35,520 bases of DNA, from positions 1 to 35,520 of the forward strand of contig JAMONY010000041.1 of assembly GCA_027066325.1 (NCBI GenBank). The letters run 5' to 3'. The position numbers and the translations under genes are program-made. The notes under the pieces are model-generated. The model was not told the origin of the DNA. It made no database searches and saw only the letters and a program-made list of their open reading frames with translations. Shown in pieces: positions 25,760 through 32,694 of this stretch (position 1 is its first letter; the number at the start of each line of letters is the position of its first letter). The stretch is from Helicobacteraceae bacterium. Lineage in GTDB: Bacteria; Campylobacterota; Campylobacteria; Campylobacterales; Sulfurimonadaceae.

Positions 25760-27006
25760 TATAACCTTCCATCTGCGCTATCAAGGATTGACTTAATATC
25801 GTAAATAACCTGATTGGAGTTGTCTAGTGTTAATGTTTTATATTTATCATGAGCTACTGCCAACACAATAGCATCATACTCCTCATAATTGACCTGACTT
25901 GTAAGCTCTAGATCATACTCTCGCCTAACCTCTTTAGCGTCCGCCCAGTAGTCGGCAATATCTACGCAACAGCCAAACTCTTGTAGCTCTCTGATCACAT
26001 CTATAACTCTAGAGTTCCTGATATCTGGACAATTCTCCTTAAAAGTAACACCCAAAATCAGCACCTTAGAGCCCTCTATCTTTTTAGACTTTTTGATCAT
26101 CAGTTTAATCACCTGATTTGCTACATAGATCCCCATGTTGTCATTGAGTCTACGACCTGCTAATATAATCTCAGGATTATAACCAGCCTCTTGAGCTTTG
26201 TGTGTAAGATAGTATGGATCAACTCCTATGCAGTGACCTCCAACAAGACCTGGTCTAAACGGCAAAAAGTTCCACTTAGTACCAGCTGCTTGCAATACAG
26301 CTTCTGTATCTATATTGAGTTTATTAAATATGATTGCCAGCTCATTAACAAAAGCTATATTGATATCACGCTGAGAGTTCTCGATCACTTTTGCTGCTTC
26401 TGCGACCTTTATAGATGGAGCTAGATGTGTACCAGCAGTGATAACCGATGCGTAAAGCTCATCTACAATCTCTCCTATCTTAGGTGTTGAACCAGCTGTA
26501 ACCTTAAGTATTTTAGTAACCGTATGCTCTTTATCACCTGGATTAATTCTCTCAGGAGAGTATCCACAAAAAAAGTCTTGATTAAACTTCAACCCAGATA
26601 CTCTCTCCAATATAGGCACACAATCCTCTTCAGTAGCGCCAGGATAAACAGTCGACTCATAGATAACAATATCATCTTTTTTTAGAACTTTTCCTATAGA
26701 TTCGCTAGCTTTTAGAAGCGGAGTGAGGTCTGGACGCTTATGCTCATCTATTGGGGTTGGTACAGTTACTATAAATATATTGCACTTAGCAATATCATCA
26801 AGCGTATTTGTAAATACCATGCCATGCTCCAAAGCCTCTTTGACTTGGGAGCTACTAAGCTCAAGTGTGCGATCAACACCATCTCTAAGTTCATCAATAC
26901 GCCACTGCGCTATATCAAAACCTACAACGCTATATTTGGCACTAAAAGCGTGTGCTAGAGGTAGACCTACATAGCCTAAGCCTATAATTGCTATTTTTTG
27001 ATTCAT
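25759..27006 (-). CDS. tviB: UDP-N-acetyl-hexosamine 6-dehydrogenase (TviB/WbpO-like)
   Basis: NAD-dependent nucleotide-sugar dehydrogenase oxidising the C6 hydroxyl of UDP-GlcNAc or UDP-GalNAc to a uronic acid. Rossmann loop GLGYVGLP (9-16), TVPTPI (81-86), ESTVYPG (117-123) and the catalytic cysteine C259 in [12 protein letters not shown]. It closely resembles Salmonella Vi-antigen TviB as recalled ([38 protein letters not shown]). 415 residues. With the epimerase it should supply UDP-GalNAcA. First gene of the 13-gene operon. An AGGAG is present, but about 13 bases before the ATG, which is long. Confidence 0.93.
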   Translation of the reverse strand: MNQKIAIIGLGYVGLPLAHAFSAKYSVVGFDIAQWRIDELRDGVDRTLELSSSQVKEALEHGMVFTNTLDDIAKCNIFIVTVPTPIDEHKRPDLTPLLKASESIGKVLKKDDIVIYESTVYPGATEEDCVPILERVSGLKFNQDFFCGYSPERINPGDKEHTVTKILKVTAGSTPKIGEIVDELYASVITAGTHLAPSIKVAEAAKVIENSQRDINIAFVNELAIIFNKLNIDTEAVLQAAGTKWNFLPFRPGLVGGHCIGVDPYYLTHKAQEAGYNPEIILAGRRLNDNMGIYVANQVIKLMIKKSKKIEGSKVLILGVTFKENCPDIRNSRVIDVIRELQEFGCCVDIADYWADAKEVRREYDLELTSQVNYEEYDAIVLAVAHDKYKTLTLDNSNQVIYDIKSILDSADGRL

Positions 27007-27039
27007 GAGAGTAACGATGCTCCTTGTTTAGTTGACTAT

Positions 27040-27068
27040 TTATGGTACAAGATTAGACAGATTGTCAC
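27040..27068 (-). promoter_or_regulatory. Tentative sigma70-like promoter of the polysaccharide operon
   Basis: On the minus strand GTGACA (a -35-like box) is followed, after about 15 bases, by TACCAT/CATAAA, about 40 bases before the dehydrogenase ATG. No perfect -10 is present, in contrast to the other promoters in the window, so basal expression may be weak or need an activator. The 218-base gap 27007-27224 otherwise holds the nadK promoter and a C-rich stretch (about 27130-27155) with no recognisable structure. Confidence 0.3.
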
Positions 27069-27208
27069 TTAACTGCTTATCCAAATAAAGAGGCAATTGT
27101 AACACACTTGTTGCCATATTTGTCTTAGCCCCACACCCTCCCTATTAACCCTACACAATCTAGATTATGGTTAAAAAAGTGTGTATAAAAACTATCTGTA
27201 TCTATTTC

Positions 27209-27225
27209 TGATATAATTTTGATTA
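27209..27225 (+). promoter_or_regulatory. Extended -10 promoter giving a leaderless nadK mRNA
   Basis: TG (27209-27210), A, then perfect TATAAT (27212-27217). With the last T as -7, +1 is 27224, one base before the nadK ATG at 27225. No ribosome binding site fits in the remaining space (TTTGATT). Confidence 0.6.
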
Positions 27226-28076
27226 TGAACATAAATATAAAAAAGGTTGGTATCTGCTTAAGACCATCCACACCACAACTGCGTGAAGTTTTTTATAGTG
27301 TCAAATCTATCTTTGAAGCACATGGCATAGATGTCACCATAGACAACATCAGTGGCTCAATGATCGGTATTATGGGACAACCTTTTGAATCTATGTGCCA
27401 AAATAGCGATATATTAGTCACCATTGGTGGAGATGGTACACTAATATCAGCAGTGAGGCGTTCGTATGCATACGACATACCTGTTATGGGTATACATGCT
27501 GGTAAGTTAGGTTTTTTGGCAGATGTTGGGCTAGATGAGCTTGATGAGGTACTACTATCTCTACAGAGTGGTGAGTTCAACATAGACAAAAGAGCTATGT
27601 TAGAGGCCACAATCACAACAGCTACAGATACCAAAAGTGTAGTTGCTTTTAATGATCTTGTCATAACACGCCCATCTATATCTAAGATGATACATGTAGA
27701 AGCTTTTGTAGATAACAAAGAGTTTAACACCTATTTTGGTGATGGCGTTATCATCTCAACTCCTACTGGATCAACTGCCTACAACCTATCTGCGGGTGGA
27801 CCTGTGCTGTTTCCATTAACAAGAGTTTTTGCACTTACGCCGATCTGCCCACACTCACTAACTCAACGCCCTGTTGTACTTCCTGGTCACTATAAAATTG
27901 AGATGAGAACGGCTGATGAGAGTGCTTTAGTAGTTGTTGACGGACAAGATATTTACAAGTTTGGTAAAGGCGATAAGATAGATATTCATCTAGCACCCTC
28001 ATCTGCCAAACTCTTGCATAAAAAGAGCTTTAACTACTTTGATGTTCTCAAAGAGAAGTTAAACTGGGGTGAGTAG
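27225..28076 (+). CDS. nadK: NAD kinase
   Basis: Phosphorylates NAD to NADP with ATP (or polyphosphate) in the cytosol. 283 residues, the usual length. Diagnostic motifs: GGDGTL (in VTIGGDGTLISAVR), NDLVITR, and the glycine-rich TPTGSTAYNLSAGGPV. The ATG at 27225 is chosen over a TTG two codons upstream because it sits where a leaderless transcript would begin and gives a usual N-terminus (MNINIKKVGICLRPS). It is immediately followed by recN. In Campylobacter jejuni nadK lies directly divergent from aspS (recalled), whereas here about 24 kb separates them. Confidence 0.95.
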   Translation: MNINIKKVGICLRPSTPQLREVFYSVKSIFEAHGIDVTIDNISGSMIGIMGQPFESMCQNSDILVTIGGDGTLISAVRRSYAYDIPVMGIHAGKLGFLADVGLDELDEVLLSLQSGEFNIDKRAMLEATITTATDTKSVVAFNDLVITRPSISKMIHVEAFVDNKEFNTYFGDGVIISTPTGSTAYNLSAGGPVLFPLTRVFALTPICPHSLTQRPVVLPGHYKIEMRTADESALVVVDGQDIYKFGKGDKIDIHLAPSSAKLLHKKSFNYFDVLKEKLNWGE

Positions 28077-29627
28077 GTGATAGAGAGATTTTACCTCAAA
28101 GAGTGTCTAAGTTTTAATGTAGTTGATCTTGAGCTAAAGGCTGGATTAGTTGTATTTTCTGGTGCTAGTGGTAGTGGAAAATCTGTACTTTTAAATGCCA
28201 TACTAGCATCACTTGGACTTCAAGACACTACTGCATCCATAAGTGAGTGTAGTGTATCTTGGAGTATTGATGAGATGCAGTATGGTCTTATCAATGAGCA
28301 TCCAAATGTACTCAAATGTATCAAGAAAAATAAAAGTCGCTACTTTTTCAACCACCAATCTATCTCAAGATCTCTACTCAAAGAGATAAGCTCCTCTCAT
28401 CTGCGGTATCTAAGCCTAAAAGAGTACAGTGACTTTAACTCTAAAAATCTGTTAGAGATGATTGATGTGGCGATCTCTATTAAAAATCAATGCTTTACAG
28501 AACTGTTACTCAACTACAAGCAGAAATATTTTCAATATAAAAAAATATCTAAAGAACTATTAGAGCTTCAAAATAGTGAACAAGAGCTAAGACAACAAGA
28601 GGAATTTGCAAGATTTGAATTTGACAAAATTGAGAGTATTGATCCTAAAATAGGGGAGTATGAAGAGTCTCTAATAGTCAAAAAAAGTCTCTCTAAAAAA
28701 GAGAAGCTAGAGCAACTCCTGCTAGAGTCTCAACAGGTTTTTAACTCAGAAAGCAGTGTCTGTGCGCTCCTTCAAGAGCTAGAAATTGAGAGTGGATTTT
28801 TTGATGAGTGTATGAATGAACTTAGAGCACATTTTGAGAGTATAGAGCAGAGATTTCATGAGCTTGAAGATGTAGACATAGAGCAGGTGTTAGATAGGCT
28901 ACAGATGTTATCTGAATTAAAAAATAGATACGGAAGCATAGAAGAGGCACTAAACTACAGAGATCTAAAAGCCAAGGAGTTAAACTCATTTGAGACGCTA
29001 GAGCTACGCATAACAGAGCTACGCACAACTCTTGAAGATCTACTTAAGTCTCTGCAGCAAGATGCTAAAACCATAAGCTCCATACGCAAAAGTATGCTAG
29101 ACGAGATCAACAACTCTATCAATAGCTATCTTAAACAGCTGTATCTAGATAATGCATCTTTAGACTTAACTCCTCAAGAGCTAGATGAGAGTGGCTGTGA
29201 TAACGCATCTTTAAAACTCATGAGTAGAACTCTACAACAAGTAAGTCAAGGTGAGTTCAATCGACTACGACTAGCACTACTAGCAACAAGATCCGAACAA
29301 CTCAAAGGTAGCCATGGTGTATTGATGTTAGATGAGATAGATGCCAATCTAAGTGGAGAGGAGTCTATGAGTGTAGCAAAAGTGCTTAGGGTGCTAAGTA
29401 GACATTTTCAAATCCTAGTCATATCACATCAACCACAACTCACTGCTTTAGGAGAGCAGCACTTTTTAGTCAAAAAAGATGGTGGCATAAGTAGTGTAGA
29501 GGAGTTGGATACTCAAGAAAAACGCATAGATGAGATAGCGCGCATTGTTAGTGGCGAATCCATAACACCAGAAGCTAAAAAACTAGCCCAAACTCTCATC
29601 AAAGATAGTCTAGAACTACTGGTTTGA
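28077..29627 (+). CDS. recN: RecN-like DNA repair ATPase
   Basis: SMC-like ATPase acting in double-strand break repair. Walker A SGASGSGKS (28-36), a central coiled coil (about 140-340), a degenerate ABC signature VSQGEFNRL (389-397), Walker B VLMLDE (415-420) and a switch His in ISHQ (449-452). At 516 residues it is shorter than E. coli RecN (553), and the usual SGGE signature reads SQGE. Compact RecN proteins occur in Campylobacterota, so this may be lineage-typical. GTG start directly abuts the nadK stop (TAGGTG) with GGGG upstream, showing translational coupling. Its end overlaps ftsI by 12 bases. Confidence 0.88.
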   Translation: MIERFYLKECLSFNVVDLELKAGLVVFSGASGSGKSVLLNAILASLGLQDTTASISECSVSWSIDEMQYGLINEHPNVLKCIKKNKSRYFFNHQSISRSLLKEISSSHLRYLSLKEYSDFNSKNLLEMIDVAISIKNQCFTELLLNYKQKYFQYKKISKELLELQNSEQELRQQEEFARFEFDKIESIDPKIGEYEESLIVKKSLSKKEKLEQLLLESQQVFNSESSVCALLQELEIESGFFDECMNELRAHFESIEQRFHELEDVDIEQVLDRLQMLSELKNRYGSIEEALNYRDLKAKELNSFETLELRITELRTTLEDLLKSLQQDAKTISSIRKSMLDEINNSINSYLKQLYLDNASLDLTPQELDESGCDNASLKLMSRTLQQVSQGEFNRLRLALLATRSEQLKGSHGVLMLDEIDANLSGEESMSVAKVLRVLSRHFQILVISHQPQLTALGEQHFLVKKDGGISSVEELDTQEKRIDEIARIVSGESITPEAKKLAQTLIKDSLELLV

Positions 29628-31409
29628 AGTGCTGTTATCATCACTCTTTACAAGATACCCGCTCTCTACCATCATATCTATAATCTTCTTAGCAGTTGCT
29701 ACTGCAGTCTGAGAGGCAAAGTACTTTCCTTGTGGCTTGATAGCAGTCACTCCAAAGGTGTAGCTACTACCATTAGCATCATTCACAAAACCTACAAAAG
29801 ATGAGTTATACTGCTTAATATACTTACCTTTAGTGGCTATATGGGCAGTTCCTGTTTTACCACCAATCTCTAGCCCCTCTGTTATAACTCCAACACCAGT
29901 GCCTCTTTGCACGGTCTTGATCAACATAGATCTAATTTGTGATGCACTTTTTGGCGACAAGACTCTCTCTTGCTCTACCTCATCAAGATATATTTTTTCA
30001 CCGCTACTAGTGTCTACTAGCTTGTCAACTACCGTTGGGTTTACCATTAAACCGCTATTGTTAAATGTAGTATATGCGCGTACTATCTGCATCAAGTTGG
30101 CATTAAGTCCGTATCCATAAGCAGATGTAGCCTTATATATTGCGCTATTTAGCTGCTTTATAGATGGTAGTGAGCCAACCCTCTCATAAGGTAGACCCTC
30201 ACCACTGCCTCGTGTCAATCCAAACTTAACCAAACCCTCTCTAAACCGAACTCCATCTAGCCTCTGTGCTAGCTTAGCTATACCGATATTGGATGACTCT
30301 ACAATGATATTTTCAGATGTAATCCACTTAAATGGGTGCTCATCTACGATCACTTTGCGACCTATCCTATAGCGTCCATTATGAGCTTTTATGATCTCTT
30401 GTGGGGTTGTTAAGTTGTTCTCTAAAAGCAGAGCCATAGTGAGTGGTTTTAAAACTGAACCGACCTCAAAACTATACTCAAGCGCACCTATGCGCAACGC
30501 TCTATAGTCACTGCGTTGTATCTTTGTTGGCAGATACCTAGATGAGCTAGCAAGTGACAATACTCTACCACTCTTTGAGTCTAGTATGACAGCAATCATC
30601 TCTTCTGCTCTAAGCTTATCTCGCATCTGATCTAGTATCTGCTCAACTCTTACTTGCAACTGCAAAGGGATTGTTAGATATAGATCTAGCCCATTAAGAG
30701 CCTCTTTATAGTTGCTCTGTTTTGTAAGTCTTCTATAGTTGTTGACATCTCTTGGCGCAAATGATCTACCATCTTTGCGCGCCTTAAGATCCTCATCAAA
30801 CTGCTTCTCAACACCCTTTACACCCTTGTTGCGCGTATATCTACCATCTTCATACTTTTTTGGATAGCCTATAAGCGGGGTCAATAATCTACCATACGGA
30901 TATATACGCGCCTCACCACTCTCTATGATATCTAAACCTTTAAGTATAGAGCGACCAGACACACTCTCATAAGCTACAAATACCTGTTTTTGCCTTAGCT
31001 CATACGCCAAACTCTTAAGATAACTTGCAACCTTAGGGTCTATGCCATAACTCAAAACCACACTACCTTTGCGTTTAGATAGTTTTTTATATATCGCAGA
31101 CTGCTCTATGCCACTATAGATCGAAAAGAGCTCTACAAATAGTCTCTTTTTTTTAGGGTCTATACATCTAGTGTCGACCTCAGCTTTATACAGTTTTTTG
31201 GTTATGGCTAAGTGGTAGCCATCACGACTAAGTATATCACCACGCATAGCCTTGGTAGTTTGTGAAGTGTATAGGGATGGGATATGCTTTTGCATAAGCG
31301 CATTCTTCATCATAACTAAGATGAAGATAATAAACGCTATGAAGATAAGAGCAAAGAGTATGGCAACTCTTCCTCTATTGTTCTCTAATTTTATCTGCTC
31401 TTTTTTCAT
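29616..31409 (-). CDS. ftsI: Division-specific peptidoglycan transpeptidase FtsI (PBP3)
   Basis: Class B penicillin-binding protein of 597 residues that crosslinks septal peptidoglycan. One N-terminal transmembrane anchor (about 14-34), the dimerisation segment starting RGDILSRDG (57-65), and the transpeptidase with SVLK (catalytic S318 and K321), SSN (372-374) and KTGT (518-521). The RGDILSRDG motif and size fit FtsI better than MrdA/PBP2. It is a single-gene unit transcribed toward recN. The ATG has no ribosome binding site, and a TATACT box lies only 8-14 bases upstream. Confidence 0.92.
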   Translation of the reverse strand: MKKEQIKLENNRGRVAILFALIFIAFIIFILVMMKNALMQKHIPSLYTSQTTKAMRGDILSRDGYHLAITKKLYKAEVDTRCIDPKKKRLFVELFSIYSGIEQSAIYKKLSKRKGSVVLSYGIDPKVASYLKSLAYELRQKQVFVAYESVSGRSILKGLDIIESGEARIYPYGRLLTPLIGYPKKYEDGRYTRNKGVKGVEKQFDEDLKARKDGRSFAPRDVNNYRRLTKQSNYKEALNGLDLYLTIPLQLQVRVEQILDQMRDKLRAEEMIAVILDSKSGRVLSLASSSRYLPTKIQRSDYRALRIGALEYSFEVGSVLKPLTMALLLENNLTTPQEIIKAHNGRYRIGRKVIVDEHPFKWITSENIIVESSNIGIAKLAQRLDGVRFREGLVKFGLTRGSGEGLPYERVGSLPSIKQLNSAIYKATSAYGYGLNANLMQIVRAYTTFNNSGLMVNPTVVDKLVDTSSGEKIYLDEVEQERVLSPKSASQIRSMLIKTVQRGTGVGVITEGLEIGGKTGTAHIATKGKYIKQYNSSFVGFVNDANGSSYTFGVTAIKPQGKYFASQTAVATAKKIIDMMVESGYLVKSDDNSTSNQ

Positions 31410-31417
31410 AAGAGTGG

Positions 31418-31423
31418 AGTATA
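31418..31423 (-). promoter_or_regulatory. -10 box of ftsI with near-leaderless start
   Basis: TATACT on the minus strand (complement of 31418-31423). The predicted +1 is about 31411, leaving a leader of only two bases before the ATG. It lacks the TG extension. It is back-to-back with the promoter at 31451-31459; the two -10 boxes are 30 bases apart, so their upstream elements must overlap. Confidence 0.45.
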
Positions 31424-31450
31424 GCGTTGATAAGGTTAGAAGCAGATAAA

Positions 31451-31466
31451 TGGTACAATACTTAGA
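31451..31466 (+). promoter_or_regulatory. Extended -10 promoter giving a leaderless mRNA for the secreted protein
   Basis: TG (31451-31452), G, then TACAAT (31454-31459). The predicted +1 is 31466, exactly the A of the ATG. Only ACTTAG lies between the box and the ATG, so no Shine-Dalgarno is available. Confidence 0.5.
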
Positions 31467-32284
31467 TGAAAAAAACTATCTTGCTACTACTAGCTACCAT
31501 AACAGTACTATCAGCTCAATTAGAGATCGGTGCAACATACAAAGGCCCAAAAAAGATAACTATCCTAGATGGCTCAATCTCACTTGGTCTACTAGATGGC
31601 TGGAGTGCCACACTAGTAGATAAAAATGGTCCGCTCATCATAAGCTCAAACCATGGTGACGCGGAGATTATTCTACAGACTGACATAAGAGCTAATATAC
31701 AGACTCAAGAGCTACTTCACAATAGCATAGAATTTTACGACCTCATCTTAGATGCTAATGATCAAATAAGACCCATATCATCACACATATACCATCGCAC
31801 ATACTCTCTTCAGCACTCTAAAATCTATACCGATGCAGATCTCTATCTTGTAAGAGGCTCACACTATAGAGCTGTTATACTGTATGGATTTTTTACGCCT
31901 CAAACGCGCGTGCTCGCTCAAGATACCCTGCTTCACATTAGCCAGACAGTAACATTTACCCATCTACCGCCAACAAAAAGTCGACTAGATGCTATGTTGC
32001 GTGGTAACCACTTTGTATATTACGAGAGAATGGGCTCTTATAGTGAAAAGAGAGAGTTGTGGCTCTGTAGTGATGATACTATGATGATTCACAGTACAAG
32101 ATCTTCACTCAATAGCGGAACACGGGTACAGGTTTCACAAACAGGGAAATGGAGTCTAGAAGATACAACACTCTATTTGCATATAGATGATAATGCACAA
32201 AGATATAATATAACAACAAACCAACATACGATTTTTATAGATGAAGAGCAGACATTTAAGCTAAGTAATAGCTACTGCAGATAG
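31466..32284 (+). CDS. Hypothetical secreted protein
   Basis: 272 residues, not recognised. Residues 1-18 are a Sec signal peptide (MKKTILLLLATITVLSAQ, likely cleaved after LSA). The mature part is predicted mainly beta: an N-terminal region with LGLLDGWSATLVDKNGPLIISS, a middle region with alternating hydrophobic strands, and a C-terminal segment with LWLCSDDTMMIHS and GKWSLEDTTLYLHI that looks like a small beta-barrel or lipocalin-like module. Two cysteines (in LWLCS and near the C-terminus, SYCR) could form a disulphide in the periplasm. It shares a 56-base divergent promoter region with ftsI, but nothing else ties it to division. Confidence 0.75.
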   Translation: MKKTILLLLATITVLSAQLEIGATYKGPKKITILDGSISLGLLDGWSATLVDKNGPLIISSNHGDAEIILQTDIRANIQTQELLHNSIEFYDLILDANDQIRPISSHIYHRTYSLQHSKIYTDADLYLVRGSHYRAVILYGFFTPQTRVLAQDTLLHISQTVTFTHLPPTKSRLDAMLRGNHFVYYERMGSYSEKRELWLCSDDTMMIHSTRSSLNSGTRVQVSQTGKWSLEDTTLYLHIDDNAQRYNITTNQHTIFIDEEQTFKLSNSYCR

Positions 32285-32290
32285 AAGGTG

Positions 32291-32308
32291 TGGGCTCAAG
32301 AGAGCCCA
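32291..32308. terminator. Hairpin between the secreted-protein gene and the cold-shock gene
   Basis: Perfect 7-bp inverted repeat TGGGCTC, loop AAGA, GAGCCCA, placed between two convergent genes. Neither strand has a long T run after it, so it may be a weak bidirectional terminator or an mRNA 3'-end stabiliser. A 14-base palindrome GTAAGCTAGCTTAC (32310-32323) follows and includes the cold-shock gene's stop codon. Confidence 0.5.
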
Positions 32309-32314
32309 AGTAAG

Positions 32315-32527
32315 CTAGCTTACTACTGTAACATTCTCAGCTTGTGGACCTTTTTGACCCTCACCTACTTCAAAAGTCACTTTTTGACCCTCTAGTAGAG
32401 TGCGGTGACCCTCAGCATTGATTTGACGAAAGTGTACAAATACATCTGATCCGCCCTCATCTCTTTGAATAAAACCGTAACCTTTTTCCTCATTGAACCA
32501 CTTAACAGTACCATTAACTAAAGACAT
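32315..32527 (-). CDS. Cold-shock domain protein (CspA family)
   Basis: 70-residue single OB-fold RNA/DNA-binding protein. RNP1 KGYGFI and RNP2 VFVHF are intact, as are [12 protein letters not shown] and KGPQAENV. It probably acts as an RNA chaperone and antiterminator. A purine-rich AGAGG precedes the ATG. A second ATG lies 4 bases upstream in another frame and would encode only five codons. A long structured leader (32528 to about 32640) suggests post-transcriptional control. Confidence 0.95.
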   Translation of the reverse strand: MSLVNGTVKWFNEEKGYGFIQRDEGGSDVFVHFRQINAEGHRTLLEGQKVTFEVGEGQKGPQAENVTVVS

Positions 32528-32655
32528 ACATACCTCTTTTGCGCTTAGCGCGTTTTAATACATCAGATACCCCTGATGGACGGGTGAAAACCAAAAAACC
32601 AAAGCTTCGGTACTACGAAGTTCAGATATTTACTTTCATAAGACGAATTATACCA
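32528..32655 (-). promoter_or_regulatory. Promoter and structured 5' leader of the cold-shock gene
   Basis: Extended -10 TGG-TATAAT on the minus strand (complement of 32647-32655) predicts a start near 32640 and a leader of about 113 nt. Three hairpins are visible: CTTCG/CGAAG (32605-32620), CATCAG/CTGATG (32562-32579) and GCGC/GCGC (32542-32552), the last just before the ribosome binding site. Long folded leaders are typical of cspA-type mRNAs. No E. coli-like cold box is evident. Confidence 0.55.
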
Positions 32656-32671
32656 AAATAATCTAAAATAT

Positions 32672-32694
32672 TAGCTTACCCCACATGTAAGCTA
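32672..32694 (-). terminator. Hairpin terminator after the RCC1-repeat gene
   Basis: Perfect 8-bp stem TAGCTTAC/GTAAGCTA (32672-32679 and 32687-32694) with a 7-base loop. It starts immediately after the RCC1 gene's stop codon. On the minus strand it is followed by the T-rich ATATTTTAGATTATTTTGG, which overlaps the upstream edge of the cold-shock promoter. Confidence 0.6.

Noticed and set aside
24686-27006. A Vi-antigen locus
   Set aside because: Only TviB- and TviC-like enzymes are present; there is no TviA, TviD, TviE or ABC exporter, and export here is by Wza/Wzc with Wzx/Wzy.
32310-32694. AGCTTAC-containing palindromes near both ends of the cold-shock region (32310-32323 and 32672-32694) as a mobile-element boundary
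   Set aside because: The shared core is only about 8 bases, each is explained as a 3'-end hairpin or stop-codon context, and no transposase or target duplication is present.
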